Part shown: positions 6,014 through 6,085 of the stretch, piece by piece | How the letters are laid out: the number at the start of each line of letters is the position of its first letter | How positions within the stretch are numbered: position 1 is the first letter of the stretch | DNA from: Alloprevotella sp. | Lineage (GTDB): Bacteria; Bacteroidota; Bacteroidia; Bacteroidales; Bacteroidaceae | DNA: 6,085 bases | Assembly: GCA_015259235.1 (NCBI GenBank) | Contig: JABZGM010000127.1 | Location: 1 to 6,085, forward strand | Direction of reading: 5' to 3' | The notes under the pieces: model-generated | What the model was told of the DNA's origin: nothing | The model's database searches: none | What the model saw: only the letters and a program-made list of their open reading frames with translations | Program-made: the position numbers and the translations under genes

Positions 6014-6045
6014 CAAAATTACAATAGATTATGCATTTGACCAAG
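6014..6045 (-). promoter_or_regulatory. Candidate Bacteroidetes-type promoter reading toward the lectin-like gene
   Basis: On the minus strand TAATTTTG (6021-6014) fits TAnnTTTG, and CTTG/TTGG (6045-6041) sits 19-20 nt upstream in the -33 position. Transcription would start near 6007 and run through the 20-bp repeats, giving a leader of about 380 nt before the ATG at 5625. No better canonical motif is seen nearer the gene. TAGTTTG at 5766-5760 is one base short of the consensus. AT-rich DNA makes chance matches likely. Confidence 0.4.
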
Positions 6046-6085
6046 TTTTTAAGCCGAAAATGCTAAGTCTGCATGAGAATATTAC

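Larger units (their letters stand above)
5626..6085. other. AT-rich region without a convincing gene
   Basis: Composition falls from GC-rich coding sequence to clearly AT-rich beyond about 5700. Two short frames (minus 5720-6016, 98 codons; plus 5737-5922, 61 codons) cross the degenerate 20-bp repeat array. They have no recognisable protein features: a 20-bp period changes frame at each unit. The region more likely holds the long leader and control sequences of the lectin-like gene, or the remains of a decayed locus. Confidence 0.6.

Noticed and set aside
5720..6016. 98-codon minus-strand frame in the AT-rich region
   Set aside because: It overlaps the candidate -7 box at its start, crosses 20-bp repeats that shift frame at each unit, and has no recognisable domain or signal peptide.

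Overview
The window looks like a chromosomal segment from a member of the Bacteroidales, most like Prevotellaceae or a close relative. Three things point that way. The acetate kinase and phosphotransacetylase proteins read like Bacteroides/Prevotella versions. Upstream regions carry the TAnnTTTG-type -7 promoter element of this phylum instead of TATAAT, and starts lack Shine-Dalgarno sequences. The secreted proteins have the sulfatase, lectin-like and 'YDLSGR...GLYIVGGKKVV' tail architecture common in these bacteria. The species cannot be fixed from sequence reading alone.

All recognisable genes lie on the minus strand, so transcription runs from high to low coordinates. Read in that direction: (i) 6085-5626 is an AT-rich region without a convincing gene, holding a candidate promoter (6014-6045) and a degenerate 20-bp tandem repeat array (5726-5876). 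(ii) 5625-4147 is one secreted beta-trefoil/GEVED-like protein frame split by a single in-frame TAA at 4651-4653. (iii) 3987-2458 is a secreted S1-family sulfatase with a Ser-type formylglycine motif. (iv) 2457-2236 is a spacer with a strong hairpin terminator, 11-bp inverted repeats bounding about 144 bp, and a good candidate promoter for the next gene. (v) 2235-1225 is pta. (vi) 1224-1144 is a short spacer holding a palindromic 9-bp tandem repeat array. (vii) 1143-1 is ackA, cut by the window edge about 20 codons before its expected end.

Functionally there are two blocks. pta and ackA form the acetate/ATP-generating overflow pathway (acetyl-CoA to acetyl phosphate to acetate plus ATP) and are probably one transcript. 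The sulfatase and the split lectin-like protein are exported and fit desulfation and binding of host or dietary sulfated glycans. The link between these two is inferred from adjacency and shared strand only.

No clearly new multi-gene system is visible. The best items for a second look are the symmetric TCTAGA nonamer array between pta and ackA, the isolated nonsense codon in the lectin-like gene, the 20-bp repeat array in the AT-rich leader region, and the possible miniature inverted-repeat element upstream of pta.
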